From contig NZ_VLPL01000002.1 of the NCBI RefSeq assembly GCF_007558725.1, positions 186,001 through 250,000 on the forward strand: a DNA stretch of 64,000 nt. The letters run 5' to 3'. How positions within the stretch are numbered: the stretch's first letter is position 1; every line of letters begins with the position of its first letter. Of the stretch, positions 17,076 through 26,173 are shown one piece after another. The position numbers and the translations under genes were made by a program. The notes below the pieces were generated by a model that worked only from the letters and a program-made list of their open reading frames with translations, had not been told where the DNA came from and searched no databases. Origin of the DNA: Fluviicola chungangensis. GTDB taxonomy: Bacteria > Bacteroidota > Bacteroidia > Flavobacteriales_D > Crocinitomicaceae.

Positions 17076-17131
17076 GTTTTTACAAAAGTGTGTAAAACAT
17101 CTCAAAAGTGAGTTGTGATTTTCCGTACTTG
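17076..17131 (-). repeat. orphan copy of the lipoprotein-array spacer
   Basis: These 56 bp match 20179-20234, the leader of the fourth array gene, with a single mismatch. At 20179 the element precedes a gene start; here nothing array-like follows in the minus direction. It therefore looks like the remains of a sixth unit whose gene has been lost. The flanking stretch 16990-17075 shows no gene. Confidence 0.75.
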
Positions 17132-17132
17132 A

Positions 17133-17837
17133 TTAATATTCCAGGAAAACCTCGTTCATTACTCCAGGTTGCAGAAAAAAAGTATCGATGTATGTGGTCA
17201 ATTGATTGTTCCGAGTCACTTCGATTTGGTAGATTTGATGACCAGATAAAACAGTATTATTCGTATAATTGATAGGTGATCCACAACCATTAAAGTAATT
17301 GCTATAAGGAACATACTGTAATTGTTGATTAGGTTCTTCTTCTAGATGATATACTTTATACCTCATTTTATCATTTGAATCAAAGCAATTTACATTTTCA
17401 ATTTTGAATTGCATTCCACAAAGTGGCAAAGCCCGAATTTCGAAATCAGGCTGATCATCTCGCATTAAGGGTACATAATTCGGAGCCTTGATTAGGGAAT
17501 AACTTCCGGAATAATTGGCAAACTGCAACCCCGAATAATCAAAAGTAATGTCGTAATGATACTTCATATTCTTCTTTGGAGCGAAGGAAACAGTGGCATT
17601 CCCGTAGGTATCGGTCATTCCTTCCACTACAAAATCAGTGTATTCAACATCTCCGAAAGAAGAAGGACCGGTCTTCGATTTATACTCTTTGATGGTATAT
17701 TTCACTCCGGAAATGGGCTCACCACTATAGGGAATGTGAGCTTTGATCTTGAACTCAATGGGATTATCCTTATCCAGTTTTTTGCAGGCTGAAAATACAA
17801 GCAAGCTGAATGGCAGCAAAAAGAATAGTAGTTTCAT
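17133..17837 (-). CDS. array lipoprotein, copy 1
   Basis: A 234-residue lipoprotein with a signal peptide ending in FSAC-KK (Cys17). The mature part has no family I recognise; it looks all-beta, with a conserved PIEFKIKAHIPY opening, an Asp-Ile-Thr-Phe-Asp-Tyr core segment and a C-terminal TYIDTFFLQPGVMNEVF strand. It is almost identical in its mature part to copy 5, but its signal peptide is identical to that of copy 3, so it is a mosaic. It is the last unit in the direction of transcription. A surface-exposed role is likely but unproven. Confidence 0.8.
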   Translation of the reverse strand: MKLLFFLLPFSLLVFSACKKLDKDNPIEFKIKAHIPYSGEPISGVKYTIKEYKSKTGPSSFGDVEYTDFVVEGMTDTYGNATVSFAPKKNMKYHYDITFDYSGLQFANYSGSYSLIKAPNYVPLMRDDQPDFEIRALPLCGMQFKIENVNCFDSNDKMRYKVYHLEEEPNQQLQYVPYSNYFNGCGSPINYTNNTVLSGHQIYQIEVTRNNQLTTYIDTFFLQPGVMNEVFLEY

Positions 17838-17909
17838 AGCAATTAATTTTTTTCAAAAATGAGCATATTTTCTCATTTTTGTGTTGCAATTTTCCGTACT
17901 TGATTACTA

Positions 17910-18620
17910 TTACCAATACATATTAATATAATCTGTTCCACCTGGTGAAACAAAGAAAGTATCTATTCCGGTAGTCAAAATCCCTCCTCGAGTTGCTTCC
18001 CATTTAAAAACATATCTTCCAGCTAGTCTTTGTAGATAATTTCCTGTTATGTCAACACACCCGTTTAAAGTTGGTCCTTCTTGCCAAGGATCACCATTAT
18101 TAAAACTATAATTCGGTAATTCATCCAAATTATATTGTTTGTATTTAAATGTATCATTTGCATCAAAACAAGATAAGTTTTTGAAGTTCCATTGCACTTG
18201 CATTAATGGTAGAGCTCTAATTTCAAAATCCTTCTGATCTTTTCTTGAAAGAGGAAAGTAAGTTGGTGGTCTAATCAACGAATAGCTCTCGGAATAATTT
18301 GCAAACTGCATTTGTGAATAGTCAAATGTGATATCATACCGATAGTTCATATTTTTTTTTGGAGGGAAAGAGATCACAGCTTCGCCATTTGCATTGGTAT
18401 ATCCTTCCAGTTTAAAATCGGTGTACTCTATGTCACTTAGAATCAATTCCTTCTTTGAACGATACTCCCGAATCGTGTATTTCACCCCGGAGATGGGTTC
18501 GTCGTTATAAGGAATATGAGCCTTAATCTTAAACTCAATCGGATTTTTCTTATCCAGTTTTTTGCAGGCTGATACAGAAATAACCAGGCAGAAATGAAAT
18601 AATGTAAATAGTAGTCTCAT
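17910..18620 (-). CDS. array lipoprotein, copy 2
   Basis: A 236-residue paralogue with lipobox Cys19 (SVSAC-KK). The N-terminal two thirds are nearly identical to copies 3 and 4 (the IPYNDEPISGVKYTIREYR and DIEYTDFKLEGYTNA stretches). The C-terminal third is the most diverged of the five and ends TTGIDTFFVSPGGTDYINMYW, without the shared QPGVMNEVF tail. This places the variability in the distal domain, where a binding site would be expected if the protein faces outward. Confidence 0.8.
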   Translation of the reverse strand: MRLLFTLFHFCLVISVSACKKLDKKNPIEFKIKAHIPYNDEPISGVKYTIREYRSKKELILSDIEYTDFKLEGYTNANGEAVISFPPKKNMNYRYDITFDYSQMQFANYSESYSLIRPPTYFPLSRKDQKDFEIRALPLMQVQWNFKNLSCFDANDTFKYKQYNLDELPNYSFNNGDPWQEGPTLNGCVDITGNYLQRLAGRYVFKWEATRGGILTTGIDTFFVSPGGTDYINMYW

Positions 18621-18686
18621 AACAATTGATTTTCACAAAAGTGAGCAATTGATTTGAAAAAGTTGTTGCGATTTTCCGTACTTGAT

Positions 18687-19394
18687 TTAATACTCCAGAA
18701 AAACCTCGTTCATAATACCGGGTTGCAGGAAGAAAGTATCAATGTATGTAGTTACTTGTCCATTTCGAGTCACCTCGATTTGGTATAATTTTCTTCCTGA
18801 TAACATATCATTGTTTGTTGTATTCTCTAAATTTATTGCACAGCCTGTAAAGTCATTACTCCAATCGAGCATATATTGGAACGATTGATTTGGAAACTCA
18901 TCCATATTAAATGTTTTAAATCGCATTTTATCGTTGGCATCAAAACAATTCTCATTTTCTATTTTAAAGTGGATACTACAATGAGGTAAAGCCCTGATTT
19001 CAAAATCCTGCTGGTCATTTCTGGATAAGGGAACATAGGTTGGAACCCTTATTAATGAATAGCTCCCGGAATAACTGGCAAACTGCAAATTTGAATAATC
19101 AAAGGTAATATCATACCGATAATTCATATTTTTCTTTGGGGGGAAAGATATCACAGCTTCACCACTTGCATTGGTATATCCTTCCAGTTTAAAATCGGTG
19201 TACTCTATGTCACTTAGAATCAATTCCTTCTTTGAACGATACTCCCGAATCGTGTATTTCACCCCGGAGATGGGTTCGTCGTTATAAGGAATATGAGCTT
19301 TGATCTTGAACTCAATGGGATTATCCTTATCCAGTTTTTTGCAGGCTGAAAATACAAGCAAGCTGAATGGCAGCAAAAAGAATAGTAGTTTCAT
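18687..19394 (-). CDS. array lipoprotein, copy 3
   Basis: A 235-residue paralogue. Its signal peptide and 5' spacer are identical to those of copy 1, while its body groups with copies 2 and 4. It has lipobox Cys17, the conserved PKKNMNYRYDITFDYSNLQF core and a C-terminal TYIDTFFLQPGIMNEVF strand. The four cysteines of the mature part (including CFDAND and TGCAI) are shared with copies 4 and 5 and may form a disulfide. Confidence 0.8.
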   Translation of the reverse strand: MKLLFFLLPFSLLVFSACKKLDKDNPIEFKIKAHIPYNDEPISGVKYTIREYRSKKELILSDIEYTDFKLEGYTNASGEAVISFPPKKNMNYRYDITFDYSNLQFASYSGSYSLIRVPTYVPLSRNDQQDFEIRALPHCSIHFKIENENCFDANDKMRFKTFNMDEFPNQSFQYMLDWSNDFTGCAINLENTTNNDMLSGRKLYQIEVTRNGQVTTYIDTFFLQPGIMNEVFLEY

Positions 19395-19463
19395 AGCAAT
19401 TAATTTTTTTCAAAAATGAGCATATTTTCTCATTTTTGTGTTGCAATTTTCCGTACTTGATTC

Positions 19464-20171
19464 TCAATATTCAATAAAGACTTCGTTCATTACTCCGGGT
19501 TGCAGAAAAAAAGTATCGATGTATGTGGTCACTTGATTGTTCCGAGTTACTTCTATTTGGTACAATTGTCGACCAGAAAGCACATTATCATTAGTAACTT
19601 CACCAAACAAACCGCAACCATTAAAATCGTTGCTCCATACAGTTATATATTGAAATGCTTGATGTGGAAATTCATCAATGTTAAACATCTTAAATCTCAT
19701 TTTATCATTGTTATCGAAACAATTTACGTTTTCTATTTTAAAATGTGCGCTACAAATTGGTAATGCTCTAATCTCAAAATCCTTCTGATCTTTTCTTGAA
19801 AGAGGAAAGTAAGTTGGTGGTCTAATCAACGAATAGCTCCCGGAATAATTTGCAAACTGCATTTGTGAATAGTCAAATGTGATATCATACCGATAGTTCA
19901 TATTTTTCTTTGGAGGGAAAGAAATCATTGATTCGCCATTTGCATTGGTATATCCTTCCAGTTTAAAATCGGTGTACTCTATGTCACTTAGGATCAATTC
20001 CTTCTTTGAACGGTACTCCCGAATGGTGTATTTTACTCCGGATATAGGTTCATCGTTATAAGGAATATGTGCCTTAATCTTAAACTCAATCGGATTTTTC
20101 TTATCCAGTTTTTTGCAGGAGAAGACGGAAAGAAGCGTAAACCCATAAAACAATAGAATAAGTAGTTTCAT
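19464..20171 (-). CDS. array lipoprotein, copy 4
   Basis: A 235-residue paralogue with its own signal peptide (LLSVFSC-KK, Cys19). The N-terminal two thirds match copy 2 almost residue for residue; the C-terminal third groups with copies 1, 3 and 5. Its leader is the one duplicated at 17076-17131. Confidence 0.8.
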   Translation of the reverse strand: MKLLILLFYGFTLLSVFSCKKLDKKNPIEFKIKAHIPYNDEPISGVKYTIREYRSKKELILSDIEYTDFKLEGYTNANGESMISFPPKKNMNYRYDITFDYSQMQFANYSGSYSLIRPPTYFPLSRKDQKDFEIRALPICSAHFKIENVNCFDNNDKMRFKMFNIDEFPHQAFQYITVWSNDFNGCGLFGEVTNDNVLSGRQLYQIEVTRNNQVTTYIDTFFLQPGVMNEVFIEY

Positions 20172-20239
20172 ACGAGTTGTTTTTACAAAAGTGTGTAAAA
20201 TATCTCAAAAGTGAGTTGTGATTTTCCGTACTTGTTTTC

Positions 20240-20959
20240 TTAATATTCAATAAAGACTTCGTTCATTACTCCGGGTTGCAGAAAAAAAGTATCGATGTAT
20301 GTGGTCACTTGATTGTTCCGAGTGACTTCGATTTGGTAGATTTGATGACCAGATAAAACAGTATTATTCGTATAATTGATAGGTGATCCACAACCATTAA
20401 AGTAATTGCTATAAGGAACATACTGTAATTGTTGATTAGGTTCTTCTTCTAGATGATATACTTTATACCTCATTTTATCATTTGAATCAAAGCAATTTAC
20501 ATTTTCAATTTTGAATTGCATTCCACAAAGTGGCAAAGCCCGAATTTCGAAATCAGGCTGATCATCTCGCATTAAGGGTACATAATTCGGAGCCTTGATT
20601 AGGGAATAACTTCCGGAATAATTGGCAAACTGCAACCCCGAATAATCAAAAGTAATGTCGTAATGATACTTCATATTCTTCTTTGGAGCGAAGGAAACAG
20701 TGGCATTCCCGTAGGTATCGGTCATTCCTTCCACTACAAAATCAGTGTATTCAACATCTCCGAAAGAAGAAGGACCGGTCTTCGATTTATACTCTTTGAT
20801 GGTATATTTCACTCCGGAAATAGCCTCACCACTATAGGGAATGTGAGCTTTGATCTTGAACTCAATGGGGTTGTTCTTATCCAGTTTTTTGCAGGAGAAG
20901 ATGGAAAGAAGCATCCCCAGTATGATTACTGCTCTACCACTAAATTTTTCGTAACGCAT
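20240..20959 (-). CDS. array lipoprotein, copy 5 (first unit)
   Basis: A 239-residue paralogue with an extended N-terminus (n-region MRYEKFSGR, then a hydrophobic stretch to Cys23). Its mature part differs from copy 1 at only four positions. It lacks the spacer found before the other copies: its first 34 bp overlap the 3' end of the T9SS hydrolase gene in another frame. A start at the internal Met16 would leave too short a signal, so 20959 is preferred. Confidence 0.75.
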   Translation of the reverse strand: MRYEKFSGRAVIILGMLLSIFSCKKLDKNNPIEFKIKAHIPYSGEAISGVKYTIKEYKSKTGPSSFGDVEYTDFVVEGMTDTYGNATVSFAPKKNMKYHYDITFDYSGLQFANYSGSYSLIKAPNYVPLMRDDQPDFEIRALPLCGMQFKIENVNCFDSNDKMRYKVYHLEEEPNQQLQYVPYSNYFNGCGSPINYTNNTVLSGHQIYQIEVTRNNQVTTYIDTFFLQPGVMNEVFIEY

Positions 20960-23808
20960 ACTCCGTTTTTTGTTAGTTTCACTAAATAAAAGCCCGTTTT
21001 TAAGTCATGGATCACTGTTTCCTCGAAAGATACAACCTTTTTAAAGAGTTCTTTGCCTGAAAGGTCGAGGATTTGAACTGAGACCCTTTCATTGTCATTG
21101 CGCTCGCCCCAACGAATGGAGAAAGCCTGTTTGGAAGGATTCGGAAAAATGGTTACGGATTCTCCGTGATTCGTTCTTGCTTGCAGGTACCCATCAGCTT
21201 CCATCGTTTCTGTTTCGGAAGAAGTATTGGAGTTTTGATTGGAAAGTGCTTTTTCGCAAGTAATGTCCCCTATATGGGCATGGAAGTCTGATCCGCTTTT
21301 GATGTGGACACCCGGTGTGAAATGAATTTCAGTTACCGCTTGTGCATCCACGATGGCATTGGGTTCCACTACGAAGTCCACAAAGTCTGTTTTCTGCGTC
21401 ACATGATTTCCTAACAAGATCGTGTTTCCAGCCTCGTAATCTACGCGGTACGAGTAGTTCGGCCGGGCATAGAACCCGATGCGCAGATTCTGCAGGAAAA
21501 TAAAGTCCGGTTCGGCTTCTTCTACTACAAAATTTTTCTGAATCCCTTTGATGGGGGAATCCATTCCGGCATAGGCATTCGGGTCTTTCCGGTTTCCGGT
21601 CAGGTGCTCTGTATTTTCATCCCAGCAAAACAAGGCATCGAACACGGTATAATCGTAATGGTTTCCGGGATAACCCAAATGGGGGTAGCCATAATAATTG
21701 GACGCATTGATAGGGTTTCCTGTAATTGCTGCGGACTCATTTTGATATAATAAATTTCGCACTTTAAAATTATAAGTGGGGTAACCATTATTCAAACTAC
21801 TACTCAAATCTTTCACATCATGGGTGAGCACGGTAGGCGTAAAGGAGAATAAATAATTTTGTTCAATATCCGGTGCTCCTGTTAGCTCCGATTGCAATTG
21901 ATTATTGATTTCAATGATTGGATTTTGTTCAATAAAAATAATTCCTCCGGGGGCATTGTCCAGCACGAGCGGATCTTTTGTCTTGGCTTCGTACCCCACT
22001 TTCCACGGTTTGAAAAGCTGTTTGTATTCGTAGTAAAATACCCGGTGTGTGCCATGTTTTAGGAAGGTGGCTTCAAACCGGCGGTTTACCCAGCCCATCA
22101 ACGAACCATTTTGTTTAAAGAAGATAGCTCCTGTTTGGCTCGGATAAGGAGGATGATTACTTGAATAGTTGGAAAAATCGTAACTCGGAGTAGAAGAACC
22201 GTTGGAGATAGAAATCATCCGCTGAAAGGAGGGATACCCCAATCTTGCTCCGTTTTTAGAATGGTTGTAGGTGGTATGTAAATTGAGGTAAGTTGTTCTT
22301 AAATTATCCGCCCCCTGTCCGGGAGAAGTGCCGGAACCCGTTTTTGTATGGAAATAATGCAGTAATTCTCTGGATAATGGTGCATTTAAGATGTAATGAA
22401 GGGCATAGGTTTTAGCGTCTAATGGGTTAACACCTCCAAAAATTCCAGGAAGAATGATCACATTATTGTATTCGTATTCCCATAGATATTTTACGGCATG
22501 TTGCATTCCCAATGGAACATTCGCCCCGCCGTGTTCTCCGTCATTGGAAATGTACAACTTGGTATGTGGATGCGGGCCATTAGCATTCAAATGTTCGTAT
22601 TCCATTTTCTGCAATGCCAACCTTGTAGCCAAAGAACCTGCACTGAATCCCATAATGATATTTTCCTGGTAGGAATCGTTTTGGAACTTCACGTTATTTA
22701 CATGGTTGATCAATTTTTCCAATAATTCTGCATTCTTGTCAATATACGCATTTGGTGGAAAGAACTGGCAAACAATCACATCGAATCCTTCATCGTGGAG
22801 ATTTTCAAACAACCCTGCCTGGTTGAATTGGTTAATCAAAGCATTCAAAGAGGTTGGCCAATTTTGATTGTTATTAATCAGGCTTTGGTCTGTATGTGGT
22901 CCCCAACCGGAAACGACGATAAAAGGCTTTCGAATTTTCTTGTCTCCGCACGCATAATAAACGGAATACTTCAAATCTGGCGAGTAGATTGAAGAAGAAG
23001 TGTAATTGTCAGGATAAATTGTCGAATATCCATCGAAATTTTGATGGACAGTTGATTTTAAACTTGATCTGGTGTTCATTTCCATGTCCTGATTTACTTG
23101 AACAACAGCCTGGTCGGAAAAATGGATCATGAAGGTAATCTTTTGCTTTCCTCTTAACCAATCGCTTAAGTCCACATGCGAGTTGAAATACAAGACCTTG
23201 GTTTGATTTCCGCTGGTGATTTCTACAAAATCAATGGTGCGGTTGGTGTTGGAAAATACGGTTTGATCATTCAATTCCAGGATCACGTTGTTGTATGCGA
23301 ATGAATCCAAAAAGGCAGCAGCGTAGATCACATTGTCTTCCATGAGGTCATTCGAAAGGATTTTCCGATAGGGATCTGGTCCAGCACTGTTCCGGAATTC
23401 TTCTGAAACAGAAGGTCGCAAGGAATTGATTGTTAAATCCACCACATAGAACGGAATATGCAGCTCTCCATACTCGTCCAGGGAATAGAAATGATCGAAT
23501 ACCGGGAAAAGTACCGAATCCCGGTGGAAAGTGTGCGACATGTCCCACCAGTTCATCAGAGAGAATAAACTAATGATTCCTTTTCCGGTGCATTGAATAG
23601 GAACGTCTTTATAGGTCAGGTAATTGAAGACTGAGTCTTCCAGTTCAAGGGTCGCATTCCGGAAGTATGGATTGGAAAAATTGCTGAAGTTGGTATTTGA
23701 GTACGCATATTCCATCATCTCCCGCGGATTCTTGAATACCAGCGTGTCCATCTGCCCAAGCCCATGTAAACTTACGAGCAGGAGCATTCCTGTTATGAAT
23801 TTTCTCAT
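20926..23808 (-). CDS. T9SS-exported alpha/beta-hydrolase (putative lipase/esterase)
   Basis: A 960-residue protein with a signal peptide (1-19). The central region (about 290-480) looks like an alpha/beta-hydrolase: IRKPFIVVSGWGPH strand, then the nucleophile elbow GFSAG (387-391, Ser389), and later Asp/His candidates. The last 75 residues form a type IX secretion C-terminal sorting domain, with VTIFPNPSKQAFSIRW, a central LDLSGKELFKK strand and the TGFYLVKLTKNG ending. It is therefore predicted to cross the outer membrane and be released or anchored to the cell surface. The substrate is unknown. The gene upstream is 3 bp away, and the first array lipoprotein overlaps its end. Confidence 0.75.
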   Translation of the reverse strand: MRKFITGMLLLVSLHGLGQMDTLVFKNPREMMEYAYSNTNFSNFSNPYFRNATLELEDSVFNYLTYKDVPIQCTGKGIISLFSLMNWWDMSHTFHRDSVLFPVFDHFYSLDEYGELHIPFYVVDLTINSLRPSVSEEFRNSAGPDPYRKILSNDLMEDNVIYAAAFLDSFAYNNVILELNDQTVFSNTNRTIDFVEITSGNQTKVLYFNSHVDLSDWLRGKQKITFMIHFSDQAVVQVNQDMEMNTRSSLKSTVHQNFDGYSTIYPDNYTSSSIYSPDLKYSVYYACGDKKIRKPFIVVSGWGPHTDQSLINNNQNWPTSLNALINQFNQAGLFENLHDEGFDVIVCQFFPPNAYIDKNAELLEKLINHVNNVKFQNDSYQENIIMGFSAGSLATRLALQKMEYEHLNANGPHPHTKLYISNDGEHGGANVPLGMQHAVKYLWEYEYNNVIILPGIFGGVNPLDAKTYALHYILNAPLSRELLHYFHTKTGSGTSPGQGADNLRTTYLNLHTTYNHSKNGARLGYPSFQRMISISNGSSTPSYDFSNYSSNHPPYPSQTGAIFFKQNGSLMGWVNRRFEATFLKHGTHRVFYYEYKQLFKPWKVGYEAKTKDPLVLDNAPGGIIFIEQNPIIEINNQLQSELTGAPDIEQNYLFSFTPTVLTHDVKDLSSSLNNGYPTYNFKVRNLLYQNESAAITGNPINASNYYGYPHLGYPGNHYDYTVFDALFCWDENTEHLTGNRKDPNAYAGMDSPIKGIQKNFVVEEAEPDFIFLQNLRIGFYARPNYSYRVDYEAGNTILLGNHVTQKTDFVDFVVEPNAIVDAQAVTEIHFTPGVHIKSGSDFHAHIGDITCEKALSNQNSNTSSETETMEADGYLQARTNHGESVTIFPNPSKQAFSIRWGERNDNERVSVQILDLSGKELFKKVVSFEETVIHDLKTGFYLVKLTKNGVCVTKNLVVEQ

Positions 23809-23811
23809 GGT

Positions 23812-24747
23812 TTACGGTTTTACTTGTTCCTGTAATTCGTTGATTAATTCCTGTTGCTGCTGTAATAGTTGTTTCTGAGTCTCCAATTGTTCTTTCAGCT
23901 GAAGCATGTATAAAGTCAATTCTTCTACTTTTTCCATCAGCATTACGTTGCTTTTGGCCACGTTGATTCCCTGTTCTTCCATTTCACAGGCACTCGGAAC
24001 GTTTGGTAAATGGTTGTTCTTCTGGACAAATGCCTGCAATTCGCTCAAAGGCATCAAGGGATAATTTGAATCAAATACGTAATCCGGCCAGGCATCCAGG
24101 TTGACTTTTATTTCCCTGGCATAAAGCAGACCATTGTTGTCCAGTTCCAGCAATTTAAATGGAGTTGGACTTCCCTGAATATTTTTGTCTATGATCAAAG
24201 GATGTGTGTTTTTATCCAATGCAGTAGTAATATGCAGTTTGGAATCCGGGTCATTCTGGCCGATGCCCACCCTGACATCCGGAACGCAATGATGACTCGT
24301 GTACAATTTCCCGGGTCCGTTCAACCAAACTGGCGAAGCCGGAGTGGTATTTCCTCCATTCTCATCTTTACATGGAATGAATTCCGAATCCGAATAGACC
24401 AAGCTTTTCAATGCACCTCCACTTTTGACGGTTCCGTTCCTGTCAATTAAAAGTATCCCATCTTCCTCCAGGGTGCTGTCGCTGAGTAATTTCAGGGTCA
24501 GGTCACCACCAAGGGTGGTTTGTCCGTCTACAGTCAGATCGCCGCCTACATGAGCTCCCCGGTCCACGACCATGGAATCTTTTACCATTAGGGTCGAATC
24601 AATCCGGGCTGAGCCTCTGACTGTCAGTTTCTGATCAGGATTCATTTCTCCGATTCCTACGTTTCCGGAAGCGGGAAGGGTGTTGGTTTGAGAAAAGGAA
24701 AAAGGAATTGTTCCTGTAAACAGGAGGATAAATAATGGTGTTTTCAT
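23812..24747 (-). CDS. surface protein with repeat fold and C-terminal coiled coil
   Basis: A 311-residue exported protein (signal about 1-19). The first half has NVGIG...PDQKLTVRGSARID and repeated VGGDLTVDG-type turns, typical of Bacteroidota cell-surface proteins with phage-tail-like beta repeats. The YPLMPLSELQAFVQKNNHLPNVPSA segment (about 226-250) and the Gln/Glu-rich coiled coil (260-308) resemble the C-terminal trimerising/chaperone region of such proteins. There are no phage genes nearby. It probably shares an operon with the T9SS hydrolase, 3 bp downstream. Confidence 0.65.
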   Translation of the reverse strand: MKTPLFILLFTGTIPFSFSQTNTLPASGNVGIGEMNPDQKLTVRGSARIDSTLMVKDSMVVDRGAHVGGDLTVDGQTTLGGDLTLKLLSDSTLEEDGILLIDRNGTVKSGGALKSLVYSDSEFIPCKDENGGNTTPASPVWLNGPGKLYTSHHCVPDVRVGIGQNDPDSKLHITTALDKNTHPLIIDKNIQGSPTPFKLLELDNNGLLYAREIKVNLDAWPDYVFDSNYPLMPLSELQAFVQKNNHLPNVPSACEMEEQGINVAKSNVMLMEKVEELTLYMLQLKEQLETQKQLLQQQQELINELQEQVKP

Positions 24748-24865
24748 AGTGATGTTTTAAGTGATGTGGTGAATCTAAAAAATATAACGTTGAAAATCAA
24801 CCGTATAAATACTGAAAATAATGGTTGAGATAAAAAATGTGGTTTTCCGCAATCAGGCAATCCAT

Positions 24866-24899
24866 AAAAAAATCCCCGATCTGCTCAACAAACCGGGGA
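24866..24899 (-). terminator. rho-independent terminator of pgk
   Basis: Minus strand TCCCCG pairs with CGGGGA (24894-24899 and 24873-24878) across a 15 nt loop and is followed by seven T residues. It lies about 20 bp beyond the pgk stop codon. Confidence 0.75.
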
Positions 24900-24919
24900 A
24901 TCTCTTTTTATGGTTTTGC

Positions 24920-26113
24920 TTAAGACCGAATCGCCTTGATTCCCGGCAATTCAATTCCTTCCAAATACTCCAGCATCGCTCCGCCACCGGTAGAAACGTA
25001 GCTCACTTTATCTGCCAATCGGAATTGGTTGATTGCAGCAACCGAATCACCGCCACCGATCAATGAAAATGCACCTTTCTCGGTAGCACGAACAATTGCG
25101 TGCGCAACTTCCGCAGTTCCTTTTTGGAAATTACTCATCTCAAAAACACCCATCGGGCCGTTCCAAAGGATTAACTTGGAATTTTCGATGATCTCGGCAC
25201 AGGCTTTAATGGATTCCGGGCCGACATCGAGTCCCATCCATCCTGCAGGAATTTGCCCGATCGGAACCAATTGCGTGCTCGCATTGTTGTCGAATTTGTC
25301 CGCAACGATCGTATCCGTAGGAACGTATAAGTTCACTCCTTTTGCTTTCGCTTTTTCCAAAATTTCGTTTGCTGTAGCGAGGAAATCATCTTCAACCAGT
25401 GAGCTTCCTACTGATCCGCCCTGTGCTTTCACAAACGTATATGCCATTCCACCACCCACAATCAGGTTGTCTACTTTTTCCAGTAAACGCTCAATAATCG
25501 TGATTTTAGAAGAAACTTTTGCTCCCCCAACGATTGCTGTCAGCGGTTTGTCATCACTATTCAAAACGCGGTCAACGCTTTTCATTTCCGCTTCCAACAG
25601 GAAACCGAACATTTTGTCATTCGGGAAGAATTTCGCGACCACCGTAGTGGAAGCATGTGCGCGGTGTGCTGTTCCAAAGGCGTCATTCACATAACAATCT
25701 CCGTGTTTTGCCAGGTCCGCGGCAAAAGATTCCGTACCGGCGGTTTCCTGTTTGTAAAAACGTACGTTTTCCAATAGCAAGACTTCTCCGGGTTTCAAGT
25801 TTGAGCTCATTTCAAACGCACTGGAACCAATGCAATCGGAAGCAAACTTGATGCTTTTCCCCAGCAATTCTTCAATTCGGTGTTTGATGTGTCGCAAAGA
25901 GAATTTGTCTTCCGGTCCTTCCTTCGGTCTTCCTAAGTGGGACATTAATACGACACTTCCGCCTTTTTCCAAAATGTGCTTGATAGTGGGCAGCGCCGCA
26001 CGAATTCGCGTATCATCGGTTACTTCCAGCGTTTCTTTGTTCAAAGGAACATTAAAATCTACGCGTACCAATGCACGCTTGTTTTGAAAATCGTAAGTTG
26101 CTATTGTTGCCAT
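24920..26113 (-). CDS. pgk: phosphoglycerate kinase
   Basis: The 397-residue product matches Pgk along its whole length, with the N-terminal RVDFNVPLN substrate-binding segment, SHLGRPKEG, LLENVRFY, VGGAKVSSKI, the nucleotide-binding region and a C-terminal IGGGDSVAAI hinge with STGGGAMLEYLEG. It transfers phosphate from 1,3-bisphosphoglycerate to ADP in glycolysis and runs in reverse in gluconeogenesis. It is a single-gene unit with a good promoter and terminator. Confidence 0.98.
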   Translation of the reverse strand: MATIATYDFQNKRALVRVDFNVPLNKETLEVTDDTRIRAALPTIKHILEKGGSVVLMSHLGRPKEGPEDKFSLRHIKHRIEELLGKSIKFASDCIGSSAFEMSSNLKPGEVLLLENVRFYKQETAGTESFAADLAKHGDCYVNDAFGTAHRAHASTTVVAKFFPNDKMFGFLLEAEMKSVDRVLNSDDKPLTAIVGGAKVSSKITIIERLLEKVDNLIVGGGMAYTFVKAQGGSVGSSLVEDDFLATANEILEKAKAKGVNLYVPTDTIVADKFDNNASTQLVPIGQIPAGWMGLDVGPESIKACAEIIENSKLILWNGPMGVFEMSNFQKGTAEVAHAIVRATEKGAFSLIGGGDSVAAINQFRLADKVSYVSTGGGAMLEYLEGIELPGIKAIRS

Positions 26114-26135
26114 TAACGGAATCTTAATTTGGGGG

Positions 26136-26165
26136 CAAAGTTAGGGTAAAGATTGGAAAGAGCAA
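26136..26165 (-). promoter_or_regulatory. Bacteroidota promoter (TTG-N19-TAnnTTTG) for pgk
   Basis: On the minus strand TTG (26165-26163) is followed by exactly 19 bp and TAACTTTG (26143-26136), which is the full consensus. The ATG is 22 bp downstream of the -7 element. This is the best promoter match in the window. Confidence 0.65.
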
Positions 26166-26173
26166 ATCGAAAT

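Larger units (their letters stand above)
17133..20959 (-). repeat. five-unit tandem gene array, period 777 bp
   Basis: The stop codons of the five lipoprotein genes lie at 17133, 17910, 18687, 19464 and 20240, spacings of 777, 777, 777 and 776 bp. Each spacer of about 70 bp carries aatcaagtacggaaaat (minus strand) just after the stop codon. Spacers before copies 1 and 3 are identical, and contain an AAAATGAG/CTCATTTT inverted repeat. Confidence 0.92.

Noticed and set aside
23812-24747. Phage tail-fibre gene as a sign of a prophage
   Set aside because: No capsid, terminase, integrase or attachment site is nearby. Such repeat/coiled-coil proteins are common cell-surface proteins in Bacteroidota.
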